This document shows, piece by piece, positions 22,831 through 34,230 of a DNA stretch of 64,000 nucleotides. This DNA comes from Shinisaurus crocodilurus (lineage: Eukaryota > Chordata > Lepidosauria > Squamata > Shinisauridae). Under the pieces are notes generated by a model that was not told the origin of the DNA, ran no database searches, and saw nothing but the letters and a program-made list of their open reading frames with translations. Location of the stretch: assembly GCA_021292165.1 (NCBI GenBank), contig CM037877.1:204270715-204334714 (forward strand), given 5' to 3'. Within the stretch, counting starts at the first letter, position 1, and every line of letters starts with the position of its first letter. Position numbers and translations under genes: made by a program.

Positions 22831-23066
22831 AGGTATTGCCCAATTGTGGATAGCGACTCATGGTCTTTAATCAAAAGTTAGCCAAGCGCTGCTCCCTCCC
22901 ATTATACAGATAGACACTGAAATCATGGCTTTACATTGGGATTTGAAAAACACACAGCAGTGATGTCAGGTACGCTTGCTTGTACCATGACTCTGTCTCA
23001 CAAGAAGGAGTGGCCCTATTTCTTTGACATTCCAAGAGAGGGGGGGGGTGTTCTCTTTCTCTAGAA

Positions 23067-23141
23067 CAGTGTTCTGCAGCTGGCTGGGGCATGCTGGGAG
23101 TTGTAGGCCAAAAACATCTGGGGACCCAAGGTTGGAGAACA
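23067..23141. mobile_element. small hAT MITE, half copy (CAGTGTTCTCC type)
   Basis: 'cagtgttctgcagctggctg' and 'gacccaaggttggagaacat' flank a shortened core. Relative of 50431-50529. Confidence 0.7.
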
Positions 23142-23983
23142 TCAAATCAATACTGCTCTAGAAAGAACACTCCCCCTTCCATGATATGCTTTGCAAATCT
23201 GCATTGGATTTTTTTTAAAAAAAAATGTATGGAAGTATGCTATATGATTACTTGCCTATTGGAAGCACTATATTGCTTGCCACCCATGCAGCTAGGGATT
23301 TTGGAAGGCAAGGTAGGAGAGAATTCTTCAGGATCTTCAGACACTGGTAGCTGTCCCTCACTTGTCCTTAGAGCTAACTACAGCAGCCCAGGCCAGGGTT
23401 GGACATTACCACGTGCACTAGAAAAGGGTCTTCCCCTTCATGCTGGTTTATACATGCTTTGGTGGAGCAAATCTCTCATTCTCCCCACCCCCTCACCCTC
23501 CCACAGCATCTTCTGGGATACACGCAGCATGAATATTCCTCTCAGCCGTAAAAGAAACCATGTAATTCCTCCCCCCCCCATCCTTTTCCGCACTGAGGAA
23601 CGCCCTCCACACAAATATCTAACAGCATCAGAAACAACTCACCAGATTTCCCTCATGCAAGTGGAAGATACAAATGGGAGGGGAGGATGGAAGGGAAGGG
23701 TCAGATTCCCAGAGGGAGACAGGGAGTTCTTTAAACACCCACGGAGACACACACAGTACTTTCGTTCCCCTCCTCTTTCTCCACCAGGGAGCAAGAACTT
23801 CGCCTGTATAATTATTGTTACAACCACTTTAATGTTTTTTTTCCCCCCACTTAACAGTCACTGGCAGTTATTTGAGCAGCTGCAGCAAGAAGGAAAGCAT
23901 TGAATTGCAAATCCTCCTGTGCTGTTAAGAGCAGGAGGGGATCTAGGGTTGGGAAGGAGAGGGGGTGCGGGTCGCAGTCTTAC
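23142..23983 (-). other. GRM4 intron, 5' (donor-proximal) part
   Basis: Begins on the minus strand with the GT donor at 23982-23983 ('gtaagact'). Non-coding. An open frame of 270 codons runs on the plus strand at 23091-23903, but it resembles no protein and starts inside a MITE. Confidence 0.6.
23978..23983 (-). promoter_or_regulatory. GRM4: GRM4 5' splice donor
   Basis: Minus strand reads CTTCAAG|GTAAGA, close to the consensus donor. It falls where the mGluR family coding sequence crosses from 'LRLFK' to the next exon. Confidence 0.9.
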
Positions 23984-24514
23984 CTTGAAGAGGCGCAAGA
24001 TATTGGCCACCATAATAGAGACCGAGCTGCCAGATGCTCCAATCACCCCAACCACGCGTTCTGGCTTGGTGATGATGGGCGGCCCCCCATTGATGCAGCG
24101 CACCTCAGTACTGTCCTTCTCAATTAGGGCCTGGACAAAAGTGAGCGACTGCTCCAAGGCGTGGGTATCTCGAGAGCAGGTGTCCAGGATGCGGGCCCCC
24201 AAGGTGATGTTTGGGAGTAAGTCCGGGTCATTGTTGATTCGATCCAGAGCAAACAGCATGGCCTCTAGGCGGTGAATCCCCTTCTCTTTCTTCAGCTCAC
24301 CACAGGCCTTGCCCTCTGAGCCCCTCCCATGGACAGGGAAGAGCCCCCCTAAGGTAATATCCCCATCAAGGCGGATGGAGTTCATGTGGGGGTGTCCTTG
24401 GCCTTTTGGTTTAGCTGAGCTGGCTGGCTGATACCACCAGCCAGAGCAGACACTCAGGAATAAACAGAAGGAGAGTTGCTCCATGCACAAAGATCCCCCG
24501 CTCTTCCCAGTCAT
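23984..24514 (-). CDS. GRM4: metabotropic glutamate receptor 4, first coding exon
   Basis: Encodes the N-terminus of a class C G protein-coupled receptor that senses synaptic glutamate and couples to Gi/o, lowering cAMP and transmitter release. 177 codons, phase-0 end. Residues 1-33 are hydrophobic and signal-peptide-like ('[13 protein letters not shown]'). From about residue 38 the venus-flytrap domain begins: '[19 protein letters not shown]', '[16 protein letters not shown]', '[19 protein letters not shown]', '[19 protein letters not shown]'. By alignment to memory of mammalian mGluR4 (offset +4), K78, R82 and S163 correspond to the glutamate-contacting K74, R78 and S159. '[16 protein letters not shown]' favours GRM4 over GRM6, GRM7 and GRM8. 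The start ATG at 24512-24514 is the first in frame and has G at -3. The exon ends ...LRLFK followed by GTAAGA. The remaining exons (lower coordinates) are not in the window. Confidence 0.95.
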
Positions 24515-24704
24515 TGCCAAAGACCCCTTGAAACTCAACCCCTTCAGCCTAAAGACCCATGGAAGTCAAGGATTTCTTTCACCAAACTCCTTAGCTTTGC
24601 TGGCTTGGAGACTGGTTCTGCATTGAAACCCTACTAGGGCCGAGGTGGGTGGGGAGAACCCTTCAAAGAGCTGAAACTGAAGGGGAGAACTGATTGGTAG
24701 ACTT
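24515..24704 (-). promoter_or_regulatory. GRM4: GRM4 5' UTR with 3-codon upstream ORF
   Basis: Immediately upstream of the GRM4 ATG. A minimal upstream ORF, ATG GGT CTT TAG, lies at 24549-24560, 34 bases before the GRM4 start codon and out of frame; it has T at -3 and G at +4. A polypyrimidine-AG, 'ccctttcag' on the minus strand ending near 24705, could be an acceptor joining an upstream non-coding exon. UTR extent is inference, since no transcript is available. Confidence 0.45.
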
Positions 24705-25693
24705 CTGAAAGGGACAAACCATGGTTCTCATCCCCCTGAACTGTTGCTTTTCAGTCAAGGCTTCCAGTTTACTCCAGCATCCATTCCAAGGCAGGTGGTG
24801 AAGGTGGGAGAGTTTGCTGCGTTTGGAGGCCTTTAGAAGGTCCCTTTTTTGGCCCTCTCAAGGATTTCAACAGTGCAACTAAAGAAGGGCTCCAGGCTTT
24901 GCATAATTTTACATGAAGGAGAAGAGTGGAGGAGGAGGAAGTAGAAAATCCCTTTTATTCGTTTGCCTGCAATCCTTGAAAGGGAAAGAGAGAGAAAGAG
25001 AAAGAAAATCAAATGGAAGCATAAAGAAGGACATTAGCTATTCAGATCTTTTATCAGGGAGCTTGACAGAATGGTGTAAGTTCTCGCACAAAAAGCTTTA
25101 GGATTCACTTGATCAGAGTTTTCGTTATGCTTTGAGGGAGACAATGTTTGTACAAAAGCAACACACAAGGGAGAAGGGGAGAAACCATGTTTGAAGACTC
25201 CTAAACTCGATAAGTCATTCATGGAGCTGAAGCAAGTTCACAGTAGTGGAAGTTTGTTGAGCTATATAGCACACACCCAGATCCATGAAAGCCAGCCTGG
25301 CTTCTTCCTTGGGGAAAAGGATGCATGAAACCAGTTTACCTTATAGGTGCTCATTAACAACCATATTCATTTTTTTAAGGCAGTGGAGGAAAGGGTCTGC
25401 TTTGTCTGCTTTGTTGAAATGATTTCAGAAAAGCTGCTCACTACATCTGGCAACCAGGACTGAATATCAAAATTATCACACAGTGGAAATCCAGGAAAAG
25501 ATATACAACCTCATCAAATCAATACACCCATCTATTAGATGCAAGAGAAGTCCAGCAGGAAAAATCAATAAGGTAATATTTTGTACTGGGCCAACTTTGT
25601 GCGGAGCAGAGGACAATTGAGTACCATTGCTGGTGGGTGAGATATGTGGGTAGGGGAATGAAACATAGTGGCCCATGTCAGGGAAGGCTACGG
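24705..25693. other. GRM4 upstream or 5' intron DNA; no other gene
   Basis: Contains a GA-rich stretch (24975-25010). No CpG island or TATA box that clearly marks the GRM4 promoter was recognised, so the true transcription start may be farther upstream. Confidence 0.4.
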
Positions 25694-25806
25694 CAGCCTT
25701 CCCTGACATGGTGCCCTCCAGATGTGTTGGACTACATCTCCCACCATCCCCATCTAGCATGGCTGGGGTTGATGGGATTTGTAGCCCAACACATCTGGGA
25801 AGGCTG
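25694..25806. mobile_element. small hAT-like MITE
   Basis: 'ccttccctgacatggtgccc' and 'cacatctgggaaggct', with the core 'tagcatggctggggttgatg'. A partial inverse copy of the terminus ('gtcagggaaggct') sits just before it at 25677-25689. Confidence 0.75.
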
Positions 25807-26739
25807 GGCTATGGGGTCCAGCTCAGCCGCTTTGAGCTTATTTGGAGGAAGGGTGGAGAATGGCTGTTTGCATTGAAAAGAATGTAGGGCTGAGAGACAG
25901 TGTCACTTCCAATATTTTTTCCTTTTTCTTTTTTGCATCAGATGATAGAACATCAATGGTTGGCAATGTCCCTTCCCATTATCCAGCTGCTTAAAATTCA
26001 GCCTGCGAGAAGAACAGATTTTTTAACCAAGTCCATAGACAGACAGACAGACAGACATTAAATGAAGGTTCTTTTCTAGCAACTGACATGAGGAAAAAAA
26101 TGTAGCCTTCACTCTCTCAAGGGCCTCATTCTGCACTGATAAAGAGAGATGGCAAGGCAGCACCTGGAGACCTAAGCAAAGCATTGCAACATTTCCCCAT
26201 CTTCTCTATAGAATTCCAAAGGAGAAATCCTTTCCCACAGGCTGGTAATGAACTAGAAGTGGAGACAAAGGGCCAAAACGGACATTATGTTAAATCTGTA
26301 TCTAGCAGCCATGTTTTCCCTTCATTGTTACTCTAGATTCAGTGCAGGGCCCCCCAATCTGGATCTTAAAAGCTCCCCTATCCTCCACTCTAAGTACTCA
26401 GTCCAGATCAGGTTCCTGCACCTATTATAGATTTTAAAAATGGAAAGAAAAGAAGAAAAAGAAAGATGCAGCTGCTAGATAGAAATTGAAATTAGTGTCT
26501 GTACCTGATCCAAAGATGTGTGTGGACAGAGGTAAATGCTTTCACCAGGGTCCATCTGCAGCTCAACAATGAAGATACAAGATAACTAAGCCATAGGAGA
26601 GGTATTTCATCGATTTAGAATGTAGAAAAAACAGCCAGGAAGCCACCAAATGATCAGTGGTCTGGAGAAAGGGGGCATGGCCCTGGGAATTGGGACCCCA
26701 AGAGCGCTGTGTTTTCCCCCACCACCACCAGGCCATTGC
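25807..26739. other. no gene recognised
   Basis: Unique DNA with an (acag)n run at 26037-26056. Confidence 0.5.
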
Positions 26740-26912
26740 TCCATCTAACCTAACTGCTCCATTGCTCCAATGGCATGGCCATTGCTCCATCTAACTGACT
26801 GACAGTGGCTCTCCAGGAATTTTTCCAGCCCTACCTGGAGATGCTTCGGATTGAACCTGAGACCTTCTGTGTACAAAATGTGTGCTCTGCCACCGAGCTG
26901 CAACCCTTCATA
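26740..26912 (-). mobile_element. second tRNA-derived SINE family, truncated
   Basis: Minus strand: 'ggttgcagctcggtggcaga' (A box) and 'ggtctcaggttcaatccgaa' (B box), then 'catctccaggtagggctgg' and 'ggagagccactgtcagtcag'. The 3' part is replaced by a local duplication of 'ggccattgctccatctaac' (26731-26749 and 26777-26795). Distinct from the family at 1544. Confidence 0.75.
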
Positions 26913-27546
26913 GTATACAGAAACATAGAAAAGGGAGTTGTGTCTGCCAGATACATTTAATAGAGCTCCTAGAAAGAGGTGAGCCATTTAAACTAAAAGA
27001 TGAATTAACCCCCCCAGGCTCTTGTGGGACAGTTGGGTTGGTTTCAGGTTAATAGTCAGGGCTGAAGCATAGAATGTCATAACATAAAAGGAGGCTGAAT
27101 GCCATAAATTTCAGGGTTCCAGTTTATCCCAAAGGTGTCAGTCACACTTGCTTTAACAGAGAAGGAGCAGAGCTGCTCATAAAAAAGATTATCTGCTGAT
27201 GAAGCTGAATCAGATAGATTGCATAGTTTTCAGGACAGACAGTAATTCACATATTTATTAGGGTCGCCAACCACATTATGTTTTGAACCAGGGACCTTCC
27301 TCACTTCTTGCACGACAATTCAGGACCCCGAGGCCTCACCAGCCCTCTGCCTTGCTCCATCCTTCCCCAACAGGTTTGGTCACAGTCCTTTCCTACTCCT
27401 ATATAACATCCTCATCCTGCAAGGAGCAGACTTTGTGCAATGAAACATCTCCTGTGTGCAGCTCAGACACAACTCTTTATGTCATTCCTGCCAGGTTCTG
27501 CCTCACCCCTTGGGCTTGTAAACCTCTCCTAGCTCCTGACTCTATT
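26913..27546. other. no gene recognised
   Basis: Unique-looking DNA. The 97-codon frame at 27283-27576 has no recognisable family and runs into a hAT element. Confidence 0.45.
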
Positions 27547-28410
27547 CAGGGTTGGCCCTACCATAAGGCAGAGTGAGGAGGCTGCCTCAGGCAGTAGATG
27601 TTGGGGGTGACTGCTCAGTTTTTCCTCCTGAGATGCACACTCCTGGACATTTCTATCCTTCTGAGACAACAACCAGTGGCAGTGATGCTTGCTTGTTGCT
27701 GACCTGGCCTGGCTGACTGTCTCACACAGTTACTGCATCACAGAAAACAGAAAGGCCCCTGACTGAGCAAACAAGCAAAGGAGCAGCCAGACGTGACATA
27801 TGTCAGTGCTGCTGCATAGTGCCATTTGAGTGCACAGCAAGCAGGCACCAGGTGGAGTGGTGAGTGAGCAGTGATGAGGTGCTGGAGGACAGAATTGTAG
27901 GTGCCTTGCAGCTGCCCTGCACCCCCTAAACTAGCCTTCTGCCCCAGGGCCGGCCCAAGTTATTGTGTAGTCTGAGGCAAAGGACAAGATGGCACCCCCT
28001 TCCCCATTCCATGTACAGATGCCAGCTGAACTGGCAGATGGGATGGTGTCCTCCACCACTCCTGAGGCAGAAGGCTAGTTTAGGGAGCACTGGAAAGTTG
28101 TGCAGCATATACAGCTCTGTCCTCCAGCAGAGGAGAACAGACAGGGAATTCAGAACCAACAGCTGGAGGACTGCCACCATCCACCATCCGCCTTCCACCA
28201 TCTGCTGCCTGAAGTGATTGCTTCACTCTGCCTAACGGTAGGGCCAGCCCTGTTCTGCCCTCAGGTGCAGTGGTGGAAGTTGTTGTCTTTTCACCAGTGT
28301 TAGTTAGATTCAACTACCAGTCTGGTCAGTTTCTGGAATAGTGCAGGCTGGTGGGGACACCATCTTGTAATTTGCCTCAGGCAGCAAAATGTCTTGTGTT
28401 AGTCCATGCC
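27547..28410. mobile_element. older hAT element split by a younger one
   Basis: Begins 'cagggttggccctaccataa' and appears to end near 'gcctcaggcagcaaaatg' (28372-28390), which matches the 3' region of the related element at 37720-37948. The outer target duplication was not resolved. A complete younger relative (27945-28252) lies inside it. Confidence 0.5.
27945..28252. mobile_element. hAT MITE (CAGGGCCGGCCC type), nested
   Basis: 308 bp with perfect 8-bp target duplications 'ttctgccc' (27937-27944 and 28253-28260). Ends 'cagggccggccc' and 'gtagggccagccctg'. Non-coding. Confidence 0.85.
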
Positions 28411-29799
28411 CAAGTACTTATTCCTCCCCTCCCCCACCCGCCTGCGCTGCCACCAATTTTCTGTGTGACTTTGGGGCAGCCATTTTGCTTCTATTTGTTC
28501 TGCCTGGTAGAATGAGGTGATAGCAATGGCCTACCTAGTCTATCAAGAATTTAAATGGACCTATTTAAGGACCATTGTTTACAAGTGAGCCTTTTGTGGC
28601 CCTGCTATCTCTGCATTCATCTTTAGAATGTGATAACCTTCCAGAAAATGTGCTCCTCCCTTTCTACAAAAATCACACAACCAATTTTAATAAAAGCCCA
28701 GGAAAAATACAGGAAAAGAAACAATCACTATTCAGTGCAGTTCTGTCCATAAGTAATCTCCCTTGAGGAGAGGTTGTTATTAACAGTTGAATGCAATTCT
28801 TAGGTCACAACCTTCTGGTCTTTTCCCTCAAGGGAACAAGAACCTCCTAAAGCTGTTTGATTTAAAATGTGCAAACATCTCTCTAACATGATATAACACC
28901 CAGCACAGAAGAACATACCAAGAGGAGCTTAGTGTAGAGAAGTCAAAAAGGTAGTGAGAAACACAAAAAAAATTAAAAGTACCCTCAACTGCATAAGCCA
29001 CACGTGCTACAAGGAAGCCCAGGTGCTGGGCATGGAAAGACAGAGCCAATCTGAGCAGCAGTTTACTGACCTCACATCTCAACTGTAAGGATACCTTAAA
29101 CATATGTAATCCTGCTCAACCAGGTATTTATTTATATCATCAGAATGCCTGAAAGCCTGTCAAGGACACTCAAAAAGGCTCACAATTGAAATGATCAAAC
29201 AGCACATACATTTTAAAACAACATAATAATCACCTCATGGATGTACAAACAAACAAACAAACAAAAAGGAACATACAAACAATGGAAGTAACACAAAAAA
29301 TCAGCACCAGAACATTTTCTATGTCAGCCCTACAGTCCCAAAGGCCTGGTGCATAGAACTGTTTCCACCAGTATTCTAAAAAATCCTGATTTTGTGGGAG
29401 GGGGGCTGCCAGGCTCATCCTAAAGGAGGGAAATTCCACAAGGAAGACAGCACTACAAAGAAGGCCCTGTTCCCTTTAATGACAAACCTTGCCTCTGATG
29501 GCAAGATATCCAGAACAAGACCTCACTGGAGGATCTGGACATATGGCGGTGGAAGGCCTAAGAGAGGAGGTGCTTAAAGAGATATCCTAGGCTCAGGTAA
29601 TTTAGGGCTTTAATTGTGTCATTGCTACATTCCCGGGCCTGGAGGCTTCAAGATGCTAATCTGGATATAGCCGAGACTGACCTTGGATGGCCTGAAGCCT
29701 GATTCATAATGGATCTTCAAGGAACAGAATCCTCAAATATGGGTCTGGTGGTGGGGGTTGACAGCATCCTAGTCACAATCCACATAATACCTCCAAAAT
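28411..29799. other. no gene; possible old LINE pieces
   Basis: Mostly unique. 29110-29230 reads like the reverse of a LINE 3' end ('atttatttatatcatcaga'). 29560-29710 has a LINE-like feel but no readable domain. Confidence 0.35.
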
Positions 29800-29937
29800 C
29801 AGTGGTGGGCAACTTGCGGCCCTCCAGATGTTGTTGGAGTGCAACTCCCATCAGCCCTAGCCAGCATAGCCAATGGTGAGGGATTATGGGAGTTGCAGTC
29901 CAGCAACATCTGGAGGGTCACAAGTTGTCCACCCCTA
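29800..29937. mobile_element. hAT MITE (CAGTGGTGGGCAAC type)
   Basis: 'cagtggtgggcaacttgcgg' and 'acaagttgtccacccct' around the core 'ctcccatcagccctagcc'. The flanking 8-mers 'tccaaaat' and 'tcctaaag' are only partly alike, so the copy is old. Confidence 0.75.
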
Positions 29938-30040
29938 TCCTAAAGGCTGCAATCATGAACCCACATACCAAGGAGTGCAAACATGCATAGGAGTCTACTA
30001 TAAGAATAGTTCCGCTGACTAGATTAGAGTTCCTCCAGAG

Positions 30041-30177
30041 CAGGGCTCTCCAACCTTGGGTCCCCAGATGTTGCTGGACTACAGCTCCCAGAATCCCTTG
30101 CCATTAGCCATGCTGGCTGGGTATGCTGGGAGCTGTAGGCCAGCAACATCTGGGGAACCCAAGGTTGGAGAGCCCTG
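30041..30177. mobile_element. hAT MITE with intact target duplication
   Basis: 137 bp. Perfect 8-bp duplications 'ctccagag' (30033-30040 and 30178-30185). Termini 'cagggctctccaaccttggg' and 'aaggttggagagccctg' are almost fully inverse. Youngest-looking member of its subfamily here. Confidence 0.9.
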
Positions 30178-30185
30178 CTCCAGAG

Positions 30186-30736
30186 TAAGTAGACCCCTAA
30201 CTTTGTGTCCTAAGTTGACTCTGCACCAGATATCATTGTGCAAGTCTCACACAGCTTTAATGTAGAGGTGTGCTCCAGCCTAGACAAGCCATTTCTCTCT
30301 GCTTGCCTAAATGAGAGATAATTGTTCCTTGCTTACCTTCATCACAAGGGCTGTTGTGGGGATTAATTGCATGCTGTTTGTAACCCACTTTGAAAATGAA
30401 AAGCCCTGCGTTATATTTGTATTAGAAAAACAAATAACTTCTCAGTACTAACCAGTAAAATGTCAAGATTACTTAGCAAGAAGGGGATGAATGAAAGGGT
30501 TGCTAATGGAAGTATTTCAGGCTCCAAAAAACACCATGAATCCAATCGGTGACTCCCTCCCATTGACATCATCCATTGATCCAACAACAAGAAGCAGCAA
30601 AAGGTTTCCTTATGTAATCTCTGATGCAGGGATATCAGTCCATGGTTTAACTCACTTCACCTTTGAATTGCAGGCCGTTTCATGGACCTGATGCTCATAG
30701 AAACTCTGTTTGGAGGCTGGTTGTTTGCGATATGAG

Positions 30737-30777
<41 letters not shown>

Positions 30778-30964
30778 GAACTGGCTATGAGAGCTCTGCA
30801 TCTCAAGCCCAACCAGCAATTTTCCATACCACTGATGAATCCACTGAGTTTAGGAAGTTTTTTGGGTATCACGGAGATTCATAGAGTCACTTTGTGACAA
30901 AATCCATGTGGCTGGTTTGCTAGAAGCAGACTCCAAATAAGCATAAGGGTCATGGGAATTATTC
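30186..30964. repeat. unique DNA with (TA)n at 30737-30774
   Basis: A pure (ta)19 run is the main feature. 30290-30430 resembles the 3' half of an old SINE ('caagggctgttgtggggatt'). No gene. Confidence 0.5.
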
Positions 30965-31085
30965 GATGGATTGATTGATTGATTACATTTATATCCCACC
31001 TTTCCTCCAAGGAGCTCAAAGTGGCATATGTGGTCTCCTTTCCCCATTTTATCCAGACAACAACCCTATGAGGTAGGTTAGGCTA
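30965..31085 (-). mobile_element. tRNA-derived SINE, 3' half
   Basis: Minus-strand 3' end only: 'acctacctcatagggttgtt', then 'gccactttgagctccttgga' and 'ataaat', with a (tgat)n tail at 30967-30986. 5'-truncated. Confidence 0.75.
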
Positions 31086-31195
31086 AGAGAAAAAGAGAGT
31101 CAAGTGAGATAAAACTGAAAAAAAGAGACCCACAGAAACCAAGACCTCTTTTTCTTTCCTTTGTCTGCCATCTCCTTATAACTAAACATGTAAAC

Positions 31196-31333
31196 CAGGG
31201 GTGGGGAACATGTAACCCTCCACATGTTGGTGGACTGCAACTCTCATCATCCCTAGCCAGCATAGCCAATGGTGATGGATGATGGGAGTTGCAGTCCACA
31301 AACATTTGGAAGGCCACATGTTCCCCATCCCTG
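31196..31333. mobile_element. hAT MITE (CAGGGGTGGGGAAC type)
   Basis: 138 bp. Target duplication 'atgtaaac' versus 'atgtagac' (7 of 8 bases). Termini 'caggggtggggaacatgtaa' and 'acatgttccccatccctg'. Confidence 0.85.
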
Positions 31334-31341
31334 ATGTAGAC

Positions 31342-33528
31342 ATTGTGTCCCACTGTTAAATGGCAGGTGAGCAGGATATCGGGTCACATATCCACAAAGG
31401 AACATCTCTTTTGCCTTCACACCTGTGATGCCCTTCCATTGCTCTGGATTCTTTGGACCTGGTGTATGATGAGTAAAAACAAATTGAGCCATTTCCTTTT
31501 TAAATATGTTTTCTTTTAAGGCACGTGCTTCCACCACTACCACTTTATCAAAGGAGTGTGCATCACTGTGTTCTGTAATTAAAAGGTGAGCAAATAGACA
31601 TTCCTATAGGAAAAACTCTCCCCATCCCCACCCCCACCCCTGAGGCATTTCTGTGTTCCAAGTGTACAGGAGAAGAGCTACTGCTGTTAGGTAGAGCATA
31701 GCACCTGCACCATGGGACATCTCTCCCATTCGCCAAGGCAAGGATCGCCCATAGGTCATGCCTCAGAGGAACTGATGCCCGTTAATTTGCAATAACAAGC
31801 CCAGGTTAACAGCCTTTGAATCAACACTGGAACTCTTGAATATGCAAACAAGCCCTCAGTAATGGTACTAGGCAGTATTTGGAGCTTTAATTAAGAGTCA
31901 GTAGGTAGGCAGGTCAGGAATTTATGACGCATAAGCAGCCAGACAATAGTGTTAAAACTGAGGGGGAAAGCATTTTGTTCAATGATATGAGGATGGTCCA
32001 TGGAATTCACAATCAGATTTGGAGAAGAAGACTGTGCTCACAGAGACACCCACAAACCAGGCTGGAACTGTCCTGGATATCTAGCAATGTCAGCTCCAGG
32101 TTTGGGGGGGGGGCCTCGAGCAAGATGCCCTCAATGGGCCCTCTACCTGAGCAGCTCCACTTCCTTCTTGTTACCATCTCTGCTGACTGTTCACTTGTTT
32201 TCTCCCTCTGGACTCAGCTTGTACACTTCCCCTGAGGGAGATGACAAAGCAAATGAAGGATGCTGTTCCGTCTTCTCACACTGGTCACTGCTTGCATGCT
32301 TGGAGAGGGCAAGTGAACAAGCAGTGAGGAGCAGCAGCAGAGCCAGGAGGCTCTGCGGGTTGGCAGTTGGCCCCCTGCAGGGGTGTGGGCCTTGGCAAGT
32401 GCCCAACAATACCTACCTCTGACGCCAGCCCTGATGTTGAGTAAGATCAGAATGCCAGCAATACTGAATTTTGTGAGCAAAAGAGGCATCAAGGTTGAGG
32501 CACGGTTTAGAAAAGAACCCTATAAGATATCATGGTTCAGATGTGCTGAAGTAAAAGCTGCCAGAACTCAGGAGAAGTGGGAGCTACTAGAGGCAACCTT
32601 TCGACAATCACTACCTAATTAAGGCTGAAACCATCATTTCCTCCAAACTACTCCCATTGAGGCTGGTCTGAAAGAATGCTGCTTAAGGTGCCAGAGTAAA
32701 AGTGAAGGTTTAAAGTGAATCAAACTAAAGGGGTTGCTTGAAACAGCCATAGCTATGCTGTCAGGACAGGAAAAGAAACTGCAGGCAATTAAGCCAAACA
32801 TCTGCCTTGCCAGAAACTCCCAAGGAGAATTGTCAGCTGCTAACATCTGGAGAAAGCCCTCTAGGGCTGAAAAGGAGGAACAGTGGGACAGGAATTGATC
32901 AGGGAGGGAATTCTTGGGAGAAGGACAGTATGGCTTGATGACCCCACTGCCCTAGATCTGCTCCAAAAGAAGGGAGGGAAAGAACATGAAGAATCATTTA
33001 ATATTCTGGGCACAGAAAGGTTAAGGAGAAGGTGGGGCGAGAGAAATCTCAAATTGGAAAACATGTTAGCATTAGCAGTTGGTCCCCTGAAGAGCAGCAA
33101 TTAAAGAGCAGTTTGGTGATGAAAAGTGGCTCTCTGAATACCGAAACACGGGGTTCTACATTCATTGTCTTTTCAGTGATCCCAGTGTTCATTTTAAAAG
33201 GCAAACTGTGGAGAAAGCCAACCTAAAACCCCTTTCTGACACACACACACTCACCAAGGAGGGGGGAAGGAGACCCAGGGGGGGGGAGACAGCCAGTCTC
33301 CACAGAGACCAAAGGGGACAAACAACATCTGCATAGAATCACCCCAGGGGGGAAGGCAGGAAGCATCCCCAGGTTCGTCAATGCTCTCGTATATCAGCCC
33401 CATCTACATAAGACTTGAATACCTTGCCAGAGCAGACACTTCGGCACCCATAAGAAAGGGCCATTCAACACCACAGGATGGGACCATTAAGCAAGTGGCT
33501 TCAAAGGGACCCCACCCCACAGGGGGAA
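31342..33528. other. no gene recognised; possible old retroelement interior
   Basis: Largely unique. 32460-33240 has purine-rich frames without readable reverse transcriptase, protease or integrase motifs. It lies directly before the LTR-like segment at 33529, with purine tracts at 33256-33287, so it could be decayed internal DNA of that element. That is inference only. Confidence 0.3.
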
Positions 33529-33680
33529 GGTGGCAACCCACCTGATTGGCCGCCCACCTGAGGAGGGTGGCAACCCACCTGATTGGCCACCCACCTGAGG
33601 AGGGTGGCAACCCACCTGATTGGCCGCCCACCTGAGGAGGGTGGCAACCCACCTGATTGGCCACCCACCTGATTGCAGAG
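33529..33680. repeat. 37-bp tandem repeat with CCAAT boxes
   Basis: 'ggtggcaaccc' recurs at 33529, 33566, 33603 and 33640, exactly 37 bp apart. Units alternate between 'ggccgccc' and 'ggccaccc', which suggests duplication of a 74-bp dimer. Confidence 0.95.
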
Positions 33681-33828
33681 GGAGGGGCTACCTGAAACCC
33701 AAGGTATAAAACACCCTGCGCAAGGGAACTGAGTTGTTGGACCTGATCAGCAATCTTGCCCCATGCTTGGGGTAAGGGACGAAGGGATCGGCAACCCCGG
33801 GTAGCAGCACCCGGCGTGCTCCAGCTAG

Positions 33829-34230
33829 CTGAAATCACTGGCCGCTTGGGTTGACCGGACCCCCGGGAAACCAAGCTGAAATCACTGGCCGCTTGGGTTG
33901 ACCGGACCCCCGGGAAACCAAGCTGAAATCACTGGCCGCTTGGGTTGACCGGACCCCCGGGAAACCAAGCTGAAATCACTGGCCGCTTGGGTTGACCGGA
34001 CCCCCGGGCAACCAAGCTGAAATCACTCACAAGCCGCTTGGGTAGACCGGACCTCCGCCGGGAACCCAGCTAGCCGCTTGGGTAGACCGGACCTCCGCCG
34101 GGAACCCAGCTAGCCGCTTGGGTAGACCGGACCTCCGCCGGGAACCCAGCTAGCCGCTTGGGAGACCGGACCTCCGCCGGGAACCCAGCTAGCAGCATGC
34201 GGTTGACCGGGCATCTGCTGGAGCCCGAGC
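33829..34230. repeat. minisatellite switching from 47-bp to 40-bp units
   Basis: 'gccgcttgggt' recurs at 33841, 33888, 33935 and 33982 (47-bp period, with the insert 'tgaaatcactg'), then at 34033, 34073, 34113 and 34153 (40-bp period, without it and with 'cctccgccggg'). GC-rich and CpG-rich. Confidence 0.95.

Noticed and set aside
22262..22861. 199-codon minus-strand frame
   Set aside because: Antisense shadow of the L2 reverse transcriptase fragment.
23091..23903. 270-codon plus-strand open frame
   Set aside because: It starts in a MITE, covers GRM4 intron, and its translation resembles no protein.
1..23983. further GRM4 exons
   Set aside because: No translation matching the rest of the ligand-binding domain, cysteine-rich region or seven membrane helices was found.
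23919..24275. 118-codon plus-strand frame
   Set aside because: It is the antisense of the GRM4 exon.
33404..33874. 156-codon minus-strand frame with repeated peptide
   Set aside because: The repeats are the translated 37-bp minisatellite (three units make 111 bases, so the frame stays open).
33529..34230. CRISPR-like array
   Set aside because: Units are directly adjacent tandem repeats with no unique spacers, and the DNA is vertebrate.
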